From Myxococcaceae bacterium (lineage in GTDB: Bacteria; Myxococcota; Myxococcia; Myxococcales; Myxococcaceae): DNA of 5,254 bases. How positions within the stretch are numbered: position 1 is the stretch's first letter; each line of letters opens with the position of its first letter. Both the position numbers and the translations under genes were made by a program. The stretch lies in contig JAGSPQ010001013.1 in assembly GCA_018262385.1 (NCBI GenBank), positions 2,219 through 7,472 of the forward strand, given 5' to 3'. Of this stretch, positions 5,222 through 5,254 are shown in pieces. The notes beneath the pieces are model-generated. The model was not told the DNA's origin. It did not search any database and worked only from the letters and a program-made list of their open reading frames with translations.

Positions 5222-5254
5222 TTAGCGGGGCAGGTTGCCGATCAGCGCCTTCTT
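5222..5254 (-). CDS. C-terminal end of an unidentified minus-strand gene
   Basis: Read on the minus strand from the window edge, the codons give KKALIGNLPR followed by TAA at 5222-5224. The codons are G/C-ended as in the real genes here, and the hairpin just beyond fits a gene end. Ten residues are too few to name a family. The gene lies upstream of the lipoprotein in the same direction, but the 250-nt gap, the hairpin and the sigma-54-like site suggest separate transcription. Confidence 0.4.
   Translation of the reverse strand, partial: KKALIGNLPR

Noticed and set aside
1..5254. CRISPR array, insertion sequence or rRNA
   Set aside because: No regularly spaced repeats, transposase-like frame or rRNA-like stretch was found on either strand.

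Overview
The window is GC-rich throughout, with strong G/C bias at third codon positions. It looks like a chromosomal segment of a myxobacterium-like or other high-GC deltaproteobacterial-type organism. That placement is inferred from base composition, a eukaryote-like kinase/phosphatase cassette and a candidate sigma-54 promoter; no taxonomic marker gene is present.

Region 1 (1-3788, + strand) is one closely packed gene group: the 3' end of a PP2C-type phosphatase, an atypical Ser/Thr-kinase-like protein (589 aa) whose start overlaps the phosphatase stop, a nicotinamidase/isochorismatase-fold cysteine hydrolase (320 aa) 15 nt further on, and a von Willebrand factor A (vWA) protein after an 81-nt spacer that holds a perfect 10-bp hairpin. 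Phosphatase + kinase + vWA matches the TerY-P type signalling triad known from Ter-linked stress systems; a complete nicotinamidase-like hydrolase inside it is the unusual part. The obvious model is reversible phosphorylation by the kinase/phosphatase pair, a metal-dependent vWA scaffold, and an amidase acting on a small molecule or NAD precursor. This is inference. The vWA gene is broken by a frame change near 3344 and also seems to lack about a dozen residues there. The visible start of the phosphatase fragment contains a repeat-like palindrome.

Region 2 (3789-4301) is poorly preserved. A minus-strand gene of unknown function ends at 3887, and its reading frame breaks near 4096-4104. Between it and the next plus-strand ORF lie two adjacent palindromes in a relatively AT-rich stretch, which may be a divergent control region.

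Region 3 (4302-5254) holds a small plus-strand hypothetical ORF converging on a minus-strand lipoprotein gene (116 aa). The lipoprotein gene has a sigma-54-like -24/-12 element about 50-65 nt upstream of its start. Next come a hairpin that could terminate the following minus-strand gene, and the last ten codons of that gene at the window edge.

Two genes with frame breaks and one with an odd 5' part in 5 kb point either to a decaying accessory locus or to small assembly/consensus errors. The sequence alone does not decide between these.
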